DNA from: an uncultured Burkholderiales bacterium
Lineage (GTDB): Bacteria > Pseudomonadota > Gammaproteobacteria > Burkholderiales > Thiobacillaceae
Length of the DNA: 23,851 nucleotides
Direction: 5' to 3'
Assembly (NCBI GenBank): GCA_937925755.1
Contig: CALAMX010000132.1
Location: 1 to 23,851, forward strand
Shown here: positions 1 through 6,996 of the stretch, piece after piece
Position numbering within the stretch: the first letter of the stretch is position 1
Layout: the number at the start of each line of letters is the position of its first letter
Position numbers and translations under genes: made by a program
The notes under the pieces: generated by a model
Seen by the model: only the letters and a program-made list of their open reading frames with translations
What the model was told of the DNA's origin: nothing
Database searches by the model: none

Positions 1-138
1 ATGGTGATGCCGGGCGACAACGTGGCCATCACGGTGAGTCTGATTGCGCCGATTGCCATGGAAGAGGGCTTGCGCTTCGCCATCCGTGAGGGCGGCCGCA
101 CCGTCGGCGCCGGCGTGGTGTCGAAGATCATCGAGTGA
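1..138 (+). CDS. tuf: Elongation factor Tu, C-terminal end (partial)
   Basis: This is the last 45 codons of EF-Tu, the GTPase that delivers aminoacyl-tRNA to the ribosomal A site. The reading frame is open at the left edge and stops at 136-138. The residues belong to the C-terminal beta-barrel (domain 3): MVMPGDNV near the edge, then GLRFAIREGGRTVGAG, which is almost invariant in bacterial EF-Tu. The ATG at position 1 is an internal methionine, not a start. Placement just before rpsJ is the usual str-S10 junction. It could be either copy if the genome has two tuf genes; the copy cannot be told from this fragment. Confidence 0.97.
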   Translation: MVMPGDNVAITVSLIAPIAMEEGLRFAIREGGRTVGAGVVSKIIE

Positions 139-143
139 AACCC

Positions 144-173
144 TTTACACCGAGTGAGAAGGGCGGGTATACT
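144..173 (+). promoter_or_regulatory. Candidate S10-operon promoter
   Basis: A sigma70-type pair is visible: TTTACA at 144-149 and TATACT at 168-173, each matching the consensus at five of six positions, with an 18-bp spacer. A start near 180 would leave only about 22 nt of leader before rpsJ. The -10 box lies in the loop of the hairpin at 156-185, so promoter and hairpin share DNA. That it drives the S10 genes is inferred from its position. Confidence 0.6.
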
Positions 174-185
174 CTCGCCCTTTTC
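156..185 (+). terminator. Hairpin after tuf, possible weak terminator
   Basis: GAGAAGGGCG (156-165) pairs with CGCCCTTTTC (176-185), giving ten pairs with one G-U and a 10-nt loop. The descending arm carries the T-run, so it resembles a short intrinsic terminator for tuf transcripts. It is unlikely to be complete, because tuf and S10 genes are often co-transcribed. It overlaps the candidate S10 promoter. Confidence 0.4.
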
Positions 186-201
186 CGATTTGGAAAACGC
201 G

Positions 202-513
202 ATGCAAAGCCAAAAAATTCGTATCCGTCTCAAGGCCTACGACTACAAGCTCATTGACCAGTCGGCCATGGAGATTGTCGATACTGCCAAGCGTACCGGC
301 GCCGTGGTCAAGGGGCCAATACCGCTACCCACAGCCATCGAGCGCTTTGACATTTTGCGCTCTCCGCACGTGAACAAGACTTCGCGCGATCAGTTGGAGA
401 TTCGCACGCATAAACGGTTGATGGATATCATCGATCCTACGGATAAGACCGTGGATGCGCTGATGAAGCTAGATCTGCCTGCTGGGGTCGATGTCGAGAT
501 CAAGTTGCAGTGA
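202..513 (+). CDS. rpsJ: 30S ribosomal protein S10
   Basis: S10 is a 30S head protein and also the NusE subunit of the NusB-NusE antitermination complex. The product is 103 residues, the same length as in E. coli. It opens MQSQKIRIRLKAYD and contains the family block HVNKTSRDQLEIRTHKR. A longer frame begins at 154, but the ATG at 202 matches the conserved N-terminus, and 154 lies upstream of the expected transcription start. It is the first gene of the S10 block. A 119-bp gap, unusually large here, separates it from rplC. Confidence 0.98.
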   Translation: MQSQKIRIRLKAYDYKLIDQSAMEIVDTAKRTGAVVKGPIPLPTAIERFDILRSPHVNKTSRDQLEIRTHKRLMDIIDPTDKTVDALMKLDLPAGVDVEIKLQ

Positions 514-589
514 GGCGTCAGGGCTATGGGCTGATAGGGGGATTATTCCTACAGACACCCTGGGTCAACGCCCGCAGCCAAGTATGAAT

Positions 590-611
590 CGCCGACCAAT
601 TGCAGTCGGCG
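590..611 (+). promoter_or_regulatory. Hairpin in the rpsJ-rplC gap
   Basis: CGCCGAC (590-596) and GTCGGCG (605-611) form a perfect 7-bp stem around an 8-nt loop. It ends 21 nt before the rplC start codon, just ahead of a purine-rich ribosome-binding region (616-630). No T-run follows, so it is not a terminator. It may be an mRNA control element for rplC-rplD; this is inference from position only. I see no convincing promoter in the gap 514-632. Confidence 0.4.
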
Positions 612-632
612 CCTGAGAAAGGGAATGAGAAT

Positions 633-1277
633 ATGAGTTTAGGCCTTGTCGGTCGCAAGGTTGGCATGACCCGCATTTTTGCCGATGACGGCAATGCCGT
701 GCCGGTGACTGTGCTGGACATGTCCGGCAATCGTGTCAGCCAGATCAAGTCGGTCGCCAGCGACGGCTATGACGCCCTACAGATCGCCTACGGCACGCGC
801 AAGGCGAGTCGGGTGAACAAACCCATGGCTGGTCATTTTGCCAAAGCGGGTGTCGAGCCGGCGCGCGGCATGACCGAGTTTCGCGTCAGTGCCGAGATCG
901 CCGCACAGTATCAGCCAGGCGCGACCATCACCGTTGACATCTTCCAGCCTGGGCAACGGGTGGACGTCTCTGGCATCACCCAGGGTAAGGGGTTTGCCGG
1001 CACCATCAAGCGTCACAACTTTGGCTCACAACGCGCCAGCCACGGTAATTCACGCTCACACAACGTGCCGGGTTCTATCGGCCAGGCACAAGACCCCGGC
1101 CGTGTCTTGCCGGGCAAGCGCATGTCCGGCCACATGGGGGCGGTCCAGCGTACCGTCCAGAATCTCGAGATCGTTCGTATCGACACCGAGCGCCAACTCT
1201 TGCTCGTCAAGGGTGCGGTCCCCGGCGCCAAGGGGGGTGCAGTAGTGGTGCGTCCGGCCGTGAAAGGGGGTGCCTGA
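633..1277 (+). CDS. rplC: 50S ribosomal protein L3
   Basis: L3 is an early-assembling 50S protein that reaches toward the peptidyl-transferase centre. The product is 214 residues (209 in E. coli). It starts MSLGLVGRKVGMTRIF, the family signature, and contains QGKGFAGTIKRHNF and GKRMSGHMG. The ATG at 633 is preferred over an in-frame ATG at 600 because it matches the conserved N-terminus and follows a purine-rich GAGAAAGGGAATGAGA. The stop overlaps the rplD start by one base (TGATG), which suggests translational coupling. Confidence 0.98.
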   Translation: MSLGLVGRKVGMTRIFADDGNAVPVTVLDMSGNRVSQIKSVASDGYDALQIAYGTRKASRVNKPMAGHFAKAGVEPARGMTEFRVSAEIAAQYQPGATITVDIFQPGQRVDVSGITQGKGFAGTIKRHNFGSQRASHGNSRSHNVPGSIGQAQDPGRVLPGKRMSGHMGAVQRTVQNLEIVRIDTERQLLLVKGAVPGAKGGAVVVRPAVKGGA

Positions 1278-1900
1278 TGGAACTCAAGCTGATCGATGCG
1301 ACGGGCAAAGAGGCAGGTGGTGTGGTCGCCGCCGATAGCTTATTCGCGCGCGAATACAATGAGGCACTGGTACACCAGCTAGTCACTGCCTACCAGGCCA
1401 ATGCCCGCAGTGGCAACCGCGCGCAAAAGGACCGCGGTCAGGTTCGACACAGCACCAAGAAGCCCTGGAGACAAAAGGGTACCGGCCGGGCCCGCGCTGG
1501 CATGACCTCTAGCCCCTTGTGGCGCGGTGGCGGTCGCGTCTTCCCGAGTACTCCGGATGAAAACTTTTCACAGAAAGTGAATCGCAAGATGTTTCGCGCC
1601 GGTATGGCGGCCATCCTGTCGCAGCTCGCGCGCGACGGACGTATCAGCGTGATCGACAGCCTGCAAGTCACAGCGCCCAAGACCAAGCTACTGGCTAACC
1701 AGCTCAAGGGCATGGGGATTGCTGAGCGTGTCCTGATCATTACCGCCGAGGTGGACGAAAACCTGTGGTTATCTTCGCGTAACCTGCCCAATGTGCTCGT
1801 GCTCAAGCCACACCAGGCCGATCCGGTCAGTCTGATCCGCTTCGACCGTGTGTTACTGACCCGAGACGCGGTGAAGGCCTTCGAGGAGTTGTACGCATGA
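1277..1900 (+). CDS. rplD: 50S ribosomal protein L4
   Basis: L4 lines the exit tunnel of the 50S subunit; in E. coli it also represses the S10 operon by binding its leader. The product is 207 residues (201 in E. coli). The tunnel-loop motif KPWRQKGTGRARAG lies near residues 61-75, followed by PLWRGGGRVFPS. It overlaps rplC by one base and rplW by four (ATGA). The E. coli-type leader bound by L4 seems absent here, since the S10 leader would be only about 22 nt. Confidence 0.98.
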   Translation: MELKLIDATGKEAGGVVAADSLFAREYNEALVHQLVTAYQANARSGNRAQKDRGQVRHSTKKPWRQKGTGRARAGMTSSPLWRGGGRVFPSTPDENFSQKVNRKMFRAGMAAILSQLARDGRISVIDSLQVTAPKTKLLANQLKGMGIAERVLIITAEVDENLWLSSRNLPNVLVLKPHQADPVSLIRFDRVLLTRDAVKAFEELYA

Positions 1901-2208
1901 CTGCTACCAAGATGAACGAGGAGCGCCTCTACCAGGTGATTTTGGCGCCGGTGATCTCGGAGAAAGCCACGCATATCGCCGATCGTCACAATCAGGTCGT
2001 ATTCCGCGTCGCCCCCGACGCGACCAAGCCGGAGATCAAGGCGGCAGTCGAAATGCTGTTCAAGGTCGAGGTGAGCGAGGTCAAAGTGGCCAACGTAAAG
2101 GGCAAGGTCAAGCGCTTCGGTCGCTACTTTGGGCGCCGTGCCAATTGGAAGAAGGCCTATGTGTGTTTGAAGCCCGGTCAAGAACTCAACTTCGTGGCAG
2201 GAGGATAA
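1897..2208 (+). CDS. rplW: 50S ribosomal protein L23
   Basis: L23 sits at the tunnel exit and is the docking site for trigger factor and SRP. The product is 103 residues (100 in E. coli). Recognisable blocks are VISEKATHIAD, PDATKPEIKAAVE and KAYVCLKPGQEL, and the arm KVKRFGRYFGRRANWKKAYV is typical of the family. The ATG lies in the ATGA overlap with the rplD stop, so it is probably translated by coupling. Confidence 0.98.
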   Translation: MTATKMNEERLYQVILAPVISEKATHIADRHNQVVFRVAPDATKPEIKAAVEMLFKVEVSEVKVANVKGKVKRFGRYFGRRANWKKAYVCLKPGQELNFVAGG

Positions 2209-2211
2209 GCC

Positions 2212-3039
2212 ATGCCCCTTGTCAAGGTTAAACCGACATCCCCCGGCCGCCGCGCGGTGGTCAAGGTCGTTACGCCGGGTCTGTACAAAGGCCGACCCTA
2301 CGCGGCGCTCACCGAAAAGCAGAACCGCAGCTCTGGGCGCAACAACAATGGCCACATCACTACACGCCACAAGGGTGGTGGCCACAAACAGCATTATCGG
2401 ATCATCGATTTCAAGCGCAACAAGGACGGCATTCCGGCCAAGGTTGAGCGCATCGAATACGATCCCAACCGCAGCGCGCATATCGCCCTGCTGTGCTATG
2501 CCGATGGTGAACGCCGCTATATCATCGCTCCGCGCGGCATCCAGGCAGGGGCGGTGCTGATGAGCGGCTCGGACGCCGCCATCAAGCCGGGCAACTGTCT
2601 GCCGCTAAGGAACATCCCGGTGGGTACCACCGTGCATTGCGTTGAGATGATGCCAGGCAAAGGTGCCCAGCTCGCCCGTGCAGCCGGCACTAGCGCGCAG
2701 CTACTCGCGCGCGAAGGGGCCTATGCTCAGCTGCGCCTGCGCTCGGGCGAGATTCGCAAAGTGCACATCGACTGCCGTGCGACCATCGGCGAGGTCGGCA
2801 ACGAGGAGAATAGTCTGCGCTCCATCGGCAAGGCCGGTGCTCAGCGCTGGCGAGGTATCCGGCCTACCGTGCGCGGTGTGGCCATGAACCCGATCGACCA
2901 CCCACACGGTGGTGGCGAAGGGCGTACCGGTGAGGCGCGCGAACCGGTCAGCCCCTGGGGTACGCCGACCAAAGGCTATCGCACTCGCAAGAACAAGCGC
3001 ACGAACAACATGATCGTGCGGCGCCGGCATTCCGCATAA
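2212..3039 (+). CDS. rplB: 50S ribosomal protein L2
   Basis: L2 is needed for subunit joining and peptidyl-transferase assembly. The product is 275 residues (273 in E. coli). It shows the N-terminal KPTSPGRR, the KGGGHKQHYRIIDFKR block, and the C-terminal DHPHGGGEGRTGEAREPVSP block with the conserved histidine of the HPHGGG loop. A strong AGGAGG sits 4 bases before the GCC-ATG start, at the end of rplW. Spacing to rplW is 3 bp. Confidence 0.99.
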   Translation: MPLVKVKPTSPGRRAVVKVVTPGLYKGRPYAALTEKQNRSSGRNNNGHITTRHKGGGHKQHYRIIDFKRNKDGIPAKVERIEYDPNRSAHIALLCYADGERRYIIAPRGIQAGAVLMSGSDAAIKPGNCLPLRNIPVGTTVHCVEMMPGKGAQLARAAGTSAQLLAREGAYAQLRLRSGEIRKVHIDCRATIGEVGNEENSLRSIGKAGAQRWRGIRPTVRGVAMNPIDHPHGGGEGRTGEAREPVSPWGTPTKGYRTRKNKRTNNMIVRRRHSA

Positions 3040-3051
3040 GAGGTTAACGTT

Positions 3052-3327
3052 ATGGCACGTTCGATCAAGAAAGGCCCCTTTGTCGATGGGCATCTCATGG
3101 CCAAAGTGCTCAAGGCCCAGGCCAGCGGAGACAAGAAACCCATCAAGACGTGGTCGCGCCGTTCCACCATACTGCCTGACTTCATCGGGTTGACCATCGC
3201 GGTGCACAACGGCAAGCAACACATCCCGGTGTACATCACCGAAAACATGGTCGGCCACAAGCTGGGGGAGTTTTCGCTTACCCGCACATTCAGAGGGCAC
3301 GCCGCCGATAAAAAGGCGAAGAAGTAA
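3052..3327 (+). CDS. rpsS: 30S ribosomal protein S19
   Basis: S19 is a 30S head protein that forms a complex with S13. The product is 91 residues (92 in E. coli). It starts MARSIKKGPFVDGHL and contains TWSRRSTILPDFIGLTIAVH and MVGHKLGEFSLTRTF, all family hallmarks. It lies 12 bp after rplB with AGAGG upstream. The length and motifs are ordinary. Confidence 0.98.
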   Translation: MARSIKKGPFVDGHLMAKVLKAQASGDKKPIKTWSRRSTILPDFIGLTIAVHNGKQHIPVYITENMVGHKLGEFSLTRTFRGHAADKKAKK

Positions 3328-3338
3328 GGAGCTAGACG

Positions 3339-3668
3339 ATGGAATCTAGAGCGGTATTGCGTGGCACCCGTCTGTCCGCGCAAAAGGCGAGGCTGGTGGC
3401 CGATCTGGTACGTGGCAAGCCGGTTGACAAGGCGCTTGGCATCCTCACCTTCACACCCAAAAAGGCGGCTGGAGTCATCAAGAAAGTGCTTGAGTCGGCC
3501 ATTGCCAATGCGGAACACAACGAGGGCGCTGACATCGACGAACTAAAGGTTAAAGCTATCTACGTCGACCAGGGGCCCACGCTCAAGCGATTCACAGCGC
3601 GTGCCAAAGGACGCGGTAACCGAATCTTGAAGCCGACCTGTCACATCACAGTCACGGTCGGAGACTGA
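3339..3668 (+). CDS. rplV: 50S ribosomal protein L22
   Basis: L22 contributes, with L4, the narrow constriction of the exit tunnel. The product is 109 residues (110 in E. coli). It contains LSAQKARLVADLVRGK near residues 14-29, SAIANAEHN, and the beta-hairpin region ending RAKGRGNRILKPTCHITV. AAGGAG lies 8 bases before the ATG. It is 11 bp from rpsS and 9 bp from rpsC, part of one polycistronic run. Confidence 0.98.
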   Translation: MESRAVLRGTRLSAQKARLVADLVRGKPVDKALGILTFTPKKAAGVIKKVLESAIANAEHNEGADIDELKVKAIYVDQGPTLKRFTARAKGRGNRILKPTCHITVTVGD

Positions 3669-3677
3669 GGAAGGCCT

Positions 3678-4379
3678 ATGGGACAGAAGATACATCCGAC
3701 CGGGTTCCGGTTGAGCGTAAACCGCAACTGGACCTCCAAGTGGTTCGCCAACTCGAAGAACTACAGCAGCATCCTAAACGAGGATATCAAGGTACGCAGT
3801 TTCCTCAAACAGAAGCTGGCGCACGCGGCGCTGTCGAAGATCGTCATCGAGCGGCCGGCGAAGAATGCCCGCATCACGCTCTACTCCGCTAGGCCTGGTG
3901 TGGTGATCGGCAAGAAGGGCGAGGACATTGAGGCGTTGCGGCGTAGGCTCTCCAGCATGATGTCAGTGCCGGTGACGTTGAACATCGAGGAGGTGCGCAA
4001 GCCCGAGGTCGATGCGCAGATCATCGCTGACTCCATCGCCAACCAGCTGGAAAAGCGCATCATGTTCCGGCGTGCCATGAAGCGGGCAATGCAGACTGCC
4101 ATGCGCTTCGGTGCACAGGGCATCAAGATCATGAGCTCCGGACGTCTCAACGGTGCTGAGATCGCGCGCACCGAATGGTACCGCGAGGGCCGTGTACCGC
4201 TACACACCTTACGCGCCGACATCGATTACGGCTTTGCAGAGGCGAAGACGACCTACGGGGTGATCGGTATCAAGGTGTGGGTCTACAAGGGCGAACAGCT
4301 CGGTCGCGGTGAGAGGACTGTAGTTGCGCCTGAACCCGAGCGCAAACCGCGTCGCACACCGCGTGCCGCAAAGGAGTAA
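3678..4379 (+). CDS. rpsC: 30S ribosomal protein S3
   Basis: S3 forms part of the mRNA entry channel and its helicase activity. The product is 233 residues, equal to E. coli. It starts MGQKIHPTGFRL. The KH domain carries ARPGVVIGKKGEDIE near residues 71-85. The C-terminal half has SGRLNGAEIARTEWYREG and TTYGVIGIKVW. The tail after residue 208 is basic and proline-rich. The ribosome-binding site of rplP (AAAGGAG) lies inside the last codons, which suggests coupling. Confidence 0.98.
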   Translation: MGQKIHPTGFRLSVNRNWTSKWFANSKNYSSILNEDIKVRSFLKQKLAHAALSKIVIERPAKNARITLYSARPGVVIGKKGEDIEALRRRLSSMMSVPVTLNIEEVRKPEVDAQIIADSIANQLEKRIMFRRAMKRAMQTAMRFGAQGIKIMSSGRLNGAEIARTEWYREGRVPLHTLRADIDYGFAEAKTTYGVIGIKVWVYKGEQLGRGERTVVAPEPERKPRRTPRAAKE

Positions 4380-4383
4380 GTCT

Positions 4384-4800
4384 ATGTTGCAACCGAAAAG
4401 AACAAAATACCGCAAAGTGCAGAAAGGCCGTAACACCGGCCTGGCAACGCGCGGTACCAAGGTCAGCTTCGGCGAGTATGGCCTCAAGGCCGTAGGACGC
4501 GGTCGTATTACTGCGCGACAGATCGAGGCGGCTCGCCGTGCGATAACCCGTCACGTCAAGCGCGGCGGTCGCATATGGATCCGCATCTTCCCTGACAAAC
4601 CCATCACTAGGAAGCCAGCCGAGGTGCGCATGGGTAATGGTAAGGGATCGCCGGAATACTGGGTCGCCGAGATCCAGCCGGGCAAAGTATTGTACGAAAT
4701 GGAAGGGGTCAGCGAGGAGTTGGCGCGCGAGGCTTTTGCGCTCGCCGCTGCCAAGCTGCCCGTGCGGACCGTCTTCGTTTCGCGCGTGTTGGGGGCATAA
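4384..4800 (+). CDS. rplP: 50S ribosomal protein L16
   Basis: L16 binds near the A site and 5S rRNA in the 50S subunit. The product is 138 residues (136 in E. coli). It starts MLQPKRTKYRKVQKGRN and contains AGRGRITARQIEAARRAI-like and RMGNGKGSPEYWVA blocks. An upstream in-frame ATG at 4324 lies inside rpsC and would add 20 residues foreign to the family; 4384 follows AAAGGAGTAAGTCT and is chosen. The spacing to rpmC is 2 bp. Confidence 0.98.
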   Translation: MLQPKRTKYRKVQKGRNTGLATRGTKVSFGEYGLKAVGRGRITARQIEAARRAITRHVKRGGRIWIRIFPDKPITRKPAEVRMGNGKGSPEYWVAEIQPGKVLYEMEGVSEELAREAFALAAAKLPVRTVFVSRVLGA

Positions 4801-4802
4801 CC

Positions 4803-5003
4803 ATGAAAGCGAGCGAACTACGTAACAAAACCGAGGATGAGCTTAAAGATGAGCTCAAATCGCTGCTGCGTGCCCAGTTTAGTCTGCGGATGCAACTGGC
4901 CACCCAGCAGACCAACAAGACCCACGAGCTCAAGCGGGTACGGCGGGACATTGCCCGTGTGCGCACTGTCCTGCACGCCATGAAGCTCAAGAATGCCGCG
5001 TGA
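4803..5003 (+). CDS. rpmC: 50S ribosomal protein L29
   Basis: L29 is a small two-helix protein beside L23 at the tunnel exit. The product is 66 residues (63 in E. coli). It opens MKASELRNKTEDELKDEL and contains LLRAQFSLRMQLATQQ and RVRRDIARVRTVL, the conserved helical faces. It begins 2 bp after the rplP stop. Its TGA overlaps a possible GTG start of rpsQ. Confidence 0.97.
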   Translation: MKASELRNKTEDELKDELKSLLRAQFSLRMQLATQQTNKTHELKRVRRDIARVRTVLHAMKLKNAA

Positions 5004-5014
5004 AGAGACGAGAC

Positions 5015-5290
5015 ATGACTACTGAACAGCAAAAGGGCAAGATCGTGCGCGCGCTCACCGGGCGGGTGGTCAGCGACAAGATGGATAAGACTGTGACCGT
5101 GTTGGTGGAGCGCCGGGTCAAGCACCCGCTCTACGGTAAGGTAATCCGCCTGTCCAAAAAATACCACGCGCACGACGAGAACAACGAGTGTCATGAAGGT
5201 GACATGGTCGTCATCGAGGAGTGCCGTCCGATATCCAAGACCAAGGCCTGGCGTGTGACCAAGCTCGTCGAGAAGGCCAGGTCGGTGTAA
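5015..5290 (+). CDS. rpsQ: 30S ribosomal protein S17
   Basis: S17 is a primary 16S rRNA-binding protein of the 30S body. From the ATG at 5015 the product is 91 residues (84 in E. coli). The OB-fold blocks are LTGRVVSDKMDKTVTVLVER, KHPLYGKVIRLSKKYHAHDE and ECRPISKTKAWRV. A GTG at 5000, in a GTGA overlap with the rpmC stop, would give 96 residues. Neither start has a strong ribosome-binding site; ATG is preferred because of the codon and the AAGAGACG upstream. This is the last gene of the S10 block. Confidence 0.96.
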   Translation: MTTEQQKGKIVRALTGRVVSDKMDKTVTVLVERRVKHPLYGKVIRLSKKYHAHDENNECHEGDMVVIEECRPISKTKAWRVTKLVEKARSV

Positions 5291-5294
5291 GGGC

Positions 5295-5323
5295 TTGCAC
5301 GAGGCGACGAACTCGTGTAAATT
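5295..5323 (+). promoter_or_regulatory. Candidate spc-operon promoter
   Basis: TTGCAC (5295-5300) and TAAATT (5318-5323) are separated by 17 bp. The matches to consensus are modest (three and four of six). Support comes from position: the spc promoter of E. coli also lies between rpsQ and rplN, and this is the only wide gap in the region (139 bp). A start near 5330 would give a leader of about 100 nt. CACGAG/CTCGTG (5298-5317) forms an inverted repeat within it. Confidence 0.45.
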
Positions 5324-5340
5324 AAACACCTTTTTTCCGC

Positions 5341-5408
5341 CGCGCAGCCCAAAGGGCCGCGTAATACCCGAACGGGATCCAAAACTGCCCGACCGGCGCC
5401 AGCTGGCG
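5341..5408 (+). promoter_or_regulatory. Structured leader before rplN
   Basis: Two compact inverted repeats lie between the candidate spc promoter and rplN. CGCG-CA-GCCC pairs with GGGC-CGCG around an AAA loop (5341-5361). A perfect 12-bp palindrome, CGCCAGCTGGCG, occupies 5397-5408. A T6 run (5331-5336) precedes rather than follows them, so neither is an intrinsic terminator. They may be mRNA structure or a protein-binding site; the function is unknown. Confidence 0.35.
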
Positions 5409-5429
5409 GGGTAAGTTGGAGTTGAGAAC

Positions 5430-5798
5430 ATGATACAAATGCAATCTATCCTGGACGTCGCCGACAACACCGGTGCGCGTTCCGTAATGTGCATCAAGGT
5501 GTTGGGCGGCTCCAAGCGACGCTACGCCGGCATCGGCGACATCATCAAGGTCAGCATCAAGGATGCTGCACCGCGTGGCCGCGTGAAGAAAGGCGACGTC
5601 TACAATGCCGTCGTGGTGCGCACGGCCAAGGGCGTGCGCCGCCCGGACGGGTCGCTTATAAAGTTCGATCGCAACGCCGCGGTGCTGCTCAATAACAAGC
5701 TCGAGCCGATCGGCACACGCATATTCGGGCCGGTCACCCGCGAGTTGCGCACCGAGCGCTTCATGAAGATCGTCTCGCTGGCGCCCGAGGTGCTGTGA
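5430..5798 (+). CDS. rplN: 50S ribosomal protein L14
   Basis: L14 sits at the subunit interface and is the docking point of the silencing factor RsfS. The product is 122 residues (123 in E. coli). It starts MIQMQSILDVADNTGAR and contains GDIIKVSIKDAAPRG and GSLIKFDRNAAVLLN, then GTRIFGPVTRELR near the end. It is the first gene of the spc block, after a 139-bp gap. The upstream GGAGTTGAGAAC gives a moderate ribosome-binding site. Confidence 0.98.
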   Translation: MIQMQSILDVADNTGARSVMCIKVLGGSKRRYAGIGDIIKVSIKDAAPRGRVKKGDVYNAVVVRTAKGVRRPDGSLIKFDRNAAVLLNNKLEPIGTRIFGPVTRELRTERFMKIVSLAPEVL

Positions 5799-5805
5799 GG
5801 AGGGC

Positions 5806-6123
5806 ATGATGAAAAAGATCAAGAAGGGCGATCAGGTAATCGTGCTCACCGGCAAGGACAAAGGCCGGCGCGGAACCGTCCTGCGCGTGCTAGACGACCG
5901 TGTCGTGGTCGAAGGTGTCAATCGTGTCAAGCGCGCCGTAAAGCCTAACCCGCTCAAGGGCACCACGGGTGGTTTCATGGATAAAGACATGCCCATTCAC
6001 ATCTCCAACGTGGCGTTGTACAACCCGGCCATCGGTAAGGGGGATCGGGTTGGGATCAAAACGCTCGAGGATGGGCGCCGTGTGCGTTATTTCAAGTCCA
6101 ACGGCGAAGTGATTGACGTGTGA
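5806..6123 (+). CDS. rplX: 50S ribosomal protein L24
   Basis: L24 initiates 50S assembly and lies near the tunnel exit. The product is 105 residues (104 in E. coli). The N-terminal KOW motif is KIKKGDQVIVLTGKDKGRRG, followed by VEGVNRVKRAVKPNP. Two adjacent ATGs (5806 and 5809) are possible. AGGAGG (5798-5803) is better spaced for 5809, so the product may lack the first methionine. It is 7 bp from rplN. Confidence 0.97.
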   Translation: MMKKIKKGDQVIVLTGKDKGRRGTVLRVLDDRVVVEGVNRVKRAVKPNPLKGTTGGFMDKDMPIHISNVALYNPAIGKGDRVGIKTLEDGRRVRYFKSNGEVIDV

Positions 6124-6131
6124 GGCTCACG

Positions 6132-6671
6132 ATGGCGCGACTCAAGGAGTATTACAAGACCGCGGTAATACCGGCGCTGGTCAAGCAATTCGGTTACAAA
6201 TCCGTGATGGAAGTTCCGCGAATTACCAAGGTCACCCTCAACATGGGTGTGGGCGAGGCCGTGGGCGACAAGAAAGTCATAGAGCACGCCGTGGCCGACA
6301 TGACAAAGATTGCTGGTCAGAAGCCGGTGATCACGCGGGCACGCAAGTCGATCGCAGCCTTCAAGATCCGCGATGGCTACCCCATCGGTTGTAAGGTGAC
6401 ACTGCGGCGTGAGCGCATGTACGAGTTCCTCGACCGCCTCATCAACATCGCCATACCGCGTATCCGCGACTTCCGCGGTATCGGCGGTAAGGGTTTCGAT
6501 GGCCGCGGCAACTACAACATGGGAGTGAAGGAGCAGATCATTTTCCCCGAGATCGAGTATGACAAGATCGATGCGTTGCGTGGCATGAATATCACCATAA
6601 CCACCACCGCCAAGACCGATGCCGAGGCCAAAGCCCTGCTGGCAGCGTTCAAGTTTCCGTTCAAGAATTGA
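6132..6671 (+). CDS. rplE: 50S ribosomal protein L5
   Basis: L5 binds 5S rRNA and contacts the P-site tRNA. The product is 179 residues, equal to E. coli. It contains PRITKVTLNMGVGEAVGDKK, ARKSIAAFKIRDGYPIGCKVTLR and FPEIEYDKIDALRGMNI. The ATG at 6132 fits the family; a GTG at 6120 overlapping the rplX stop would add four residues. In E. coli S8 represses spc translation at this start. A short GTGAGGCTCAC inverted repeat lies here, but I cannot show that it is an S8 site. Confidence 0.98.
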   Translation: MARLKEYYKTAVIPALVKQFGYKSVMEVPRITKVTLNMGVGEAVGDKKVIEHAVADMTKIAGQKPVITRARKSIAAFKIRDGYPIGCKVTLRRERMYEFLDRLINIAIPRIRDFRGIGGKGFDGRGNYNMGVKEQIIFPEIEYDKIDALRGMNITITTTAKTDAEAKALLAAFKFPFKN

Positions 6672-6678
6672 GGTTGAG

Positions 6679-6984
6679 ATGGCCAAGCTCGCACTGATCA
6701 ATCGCGAAGAAAAGCGCCGCCGCCTAGTCCAGAAATTTGCCGACAAGCGCGCAACGCTCAAGGCGATCATCGACAATCCGGCGTATTCGGAGGAAGAGCG
6801 CATGAGCGCACGACTCAAGCTGCAGGCCATGCCGCGTAATGCCAATCCGACCCGACTTAGGAATCGCTGCAAGCTGACCGGACGTCCGCGTGGGGTGTTC
6901 CGCAAATTTGGCCTTTGCCGCAACAAGATCCGTGAACTCGCCATGCGAGGTGAGATTCCTGGTGTCATCAAGGCCAGCTGGTAA
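6679..6984 (+). CDS. rpsN: 30S ribosomal protein S14, zinc-independent type
   Basis: S14 is a 30S head protein. The product is 101 residues, equal to E. coli and longer than the 61-residue zinc form. The C-terminal half reads RCKLTGRPRGVFRKFGLCRNKIRE and GEIPGVIKASW. The paired CxxC motifs of the zinc form are missing; only single cysteines remain. The longer frame from 6619 lies inside rplE and is rejected. ATG 6679 follows GAGGTTGAG. In contrast, S4 in this window is of the cysteine-rich type. Confidence 0.98.
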   Translation: MAKLALINREEKRRRLVQKFADKRATLKAIIDNPAYSEEERMSARLKLQAMPRNANPTRLRNRCKLTGRPRGVFRKFGLCRNKIRELAMRGEIPGVIKASW

Positions 6985-6996
6985 GGAGGGCGCACG

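Noticed and set aside
1438..2481. A 347-codon - strand frame across rplD-rplW-rplB
   Set aside because: It runs antisense to three certain ribosomal genes and has no recognisable motif.
6117..6131. Short inverted repeat at the rplE start as an S8 repressor site
   Set aside because: The position suits the E. coli S8 site, but the stem is only 4-5 bp and I cannot see the conserved S8-binding core. A covariance search would be needed.
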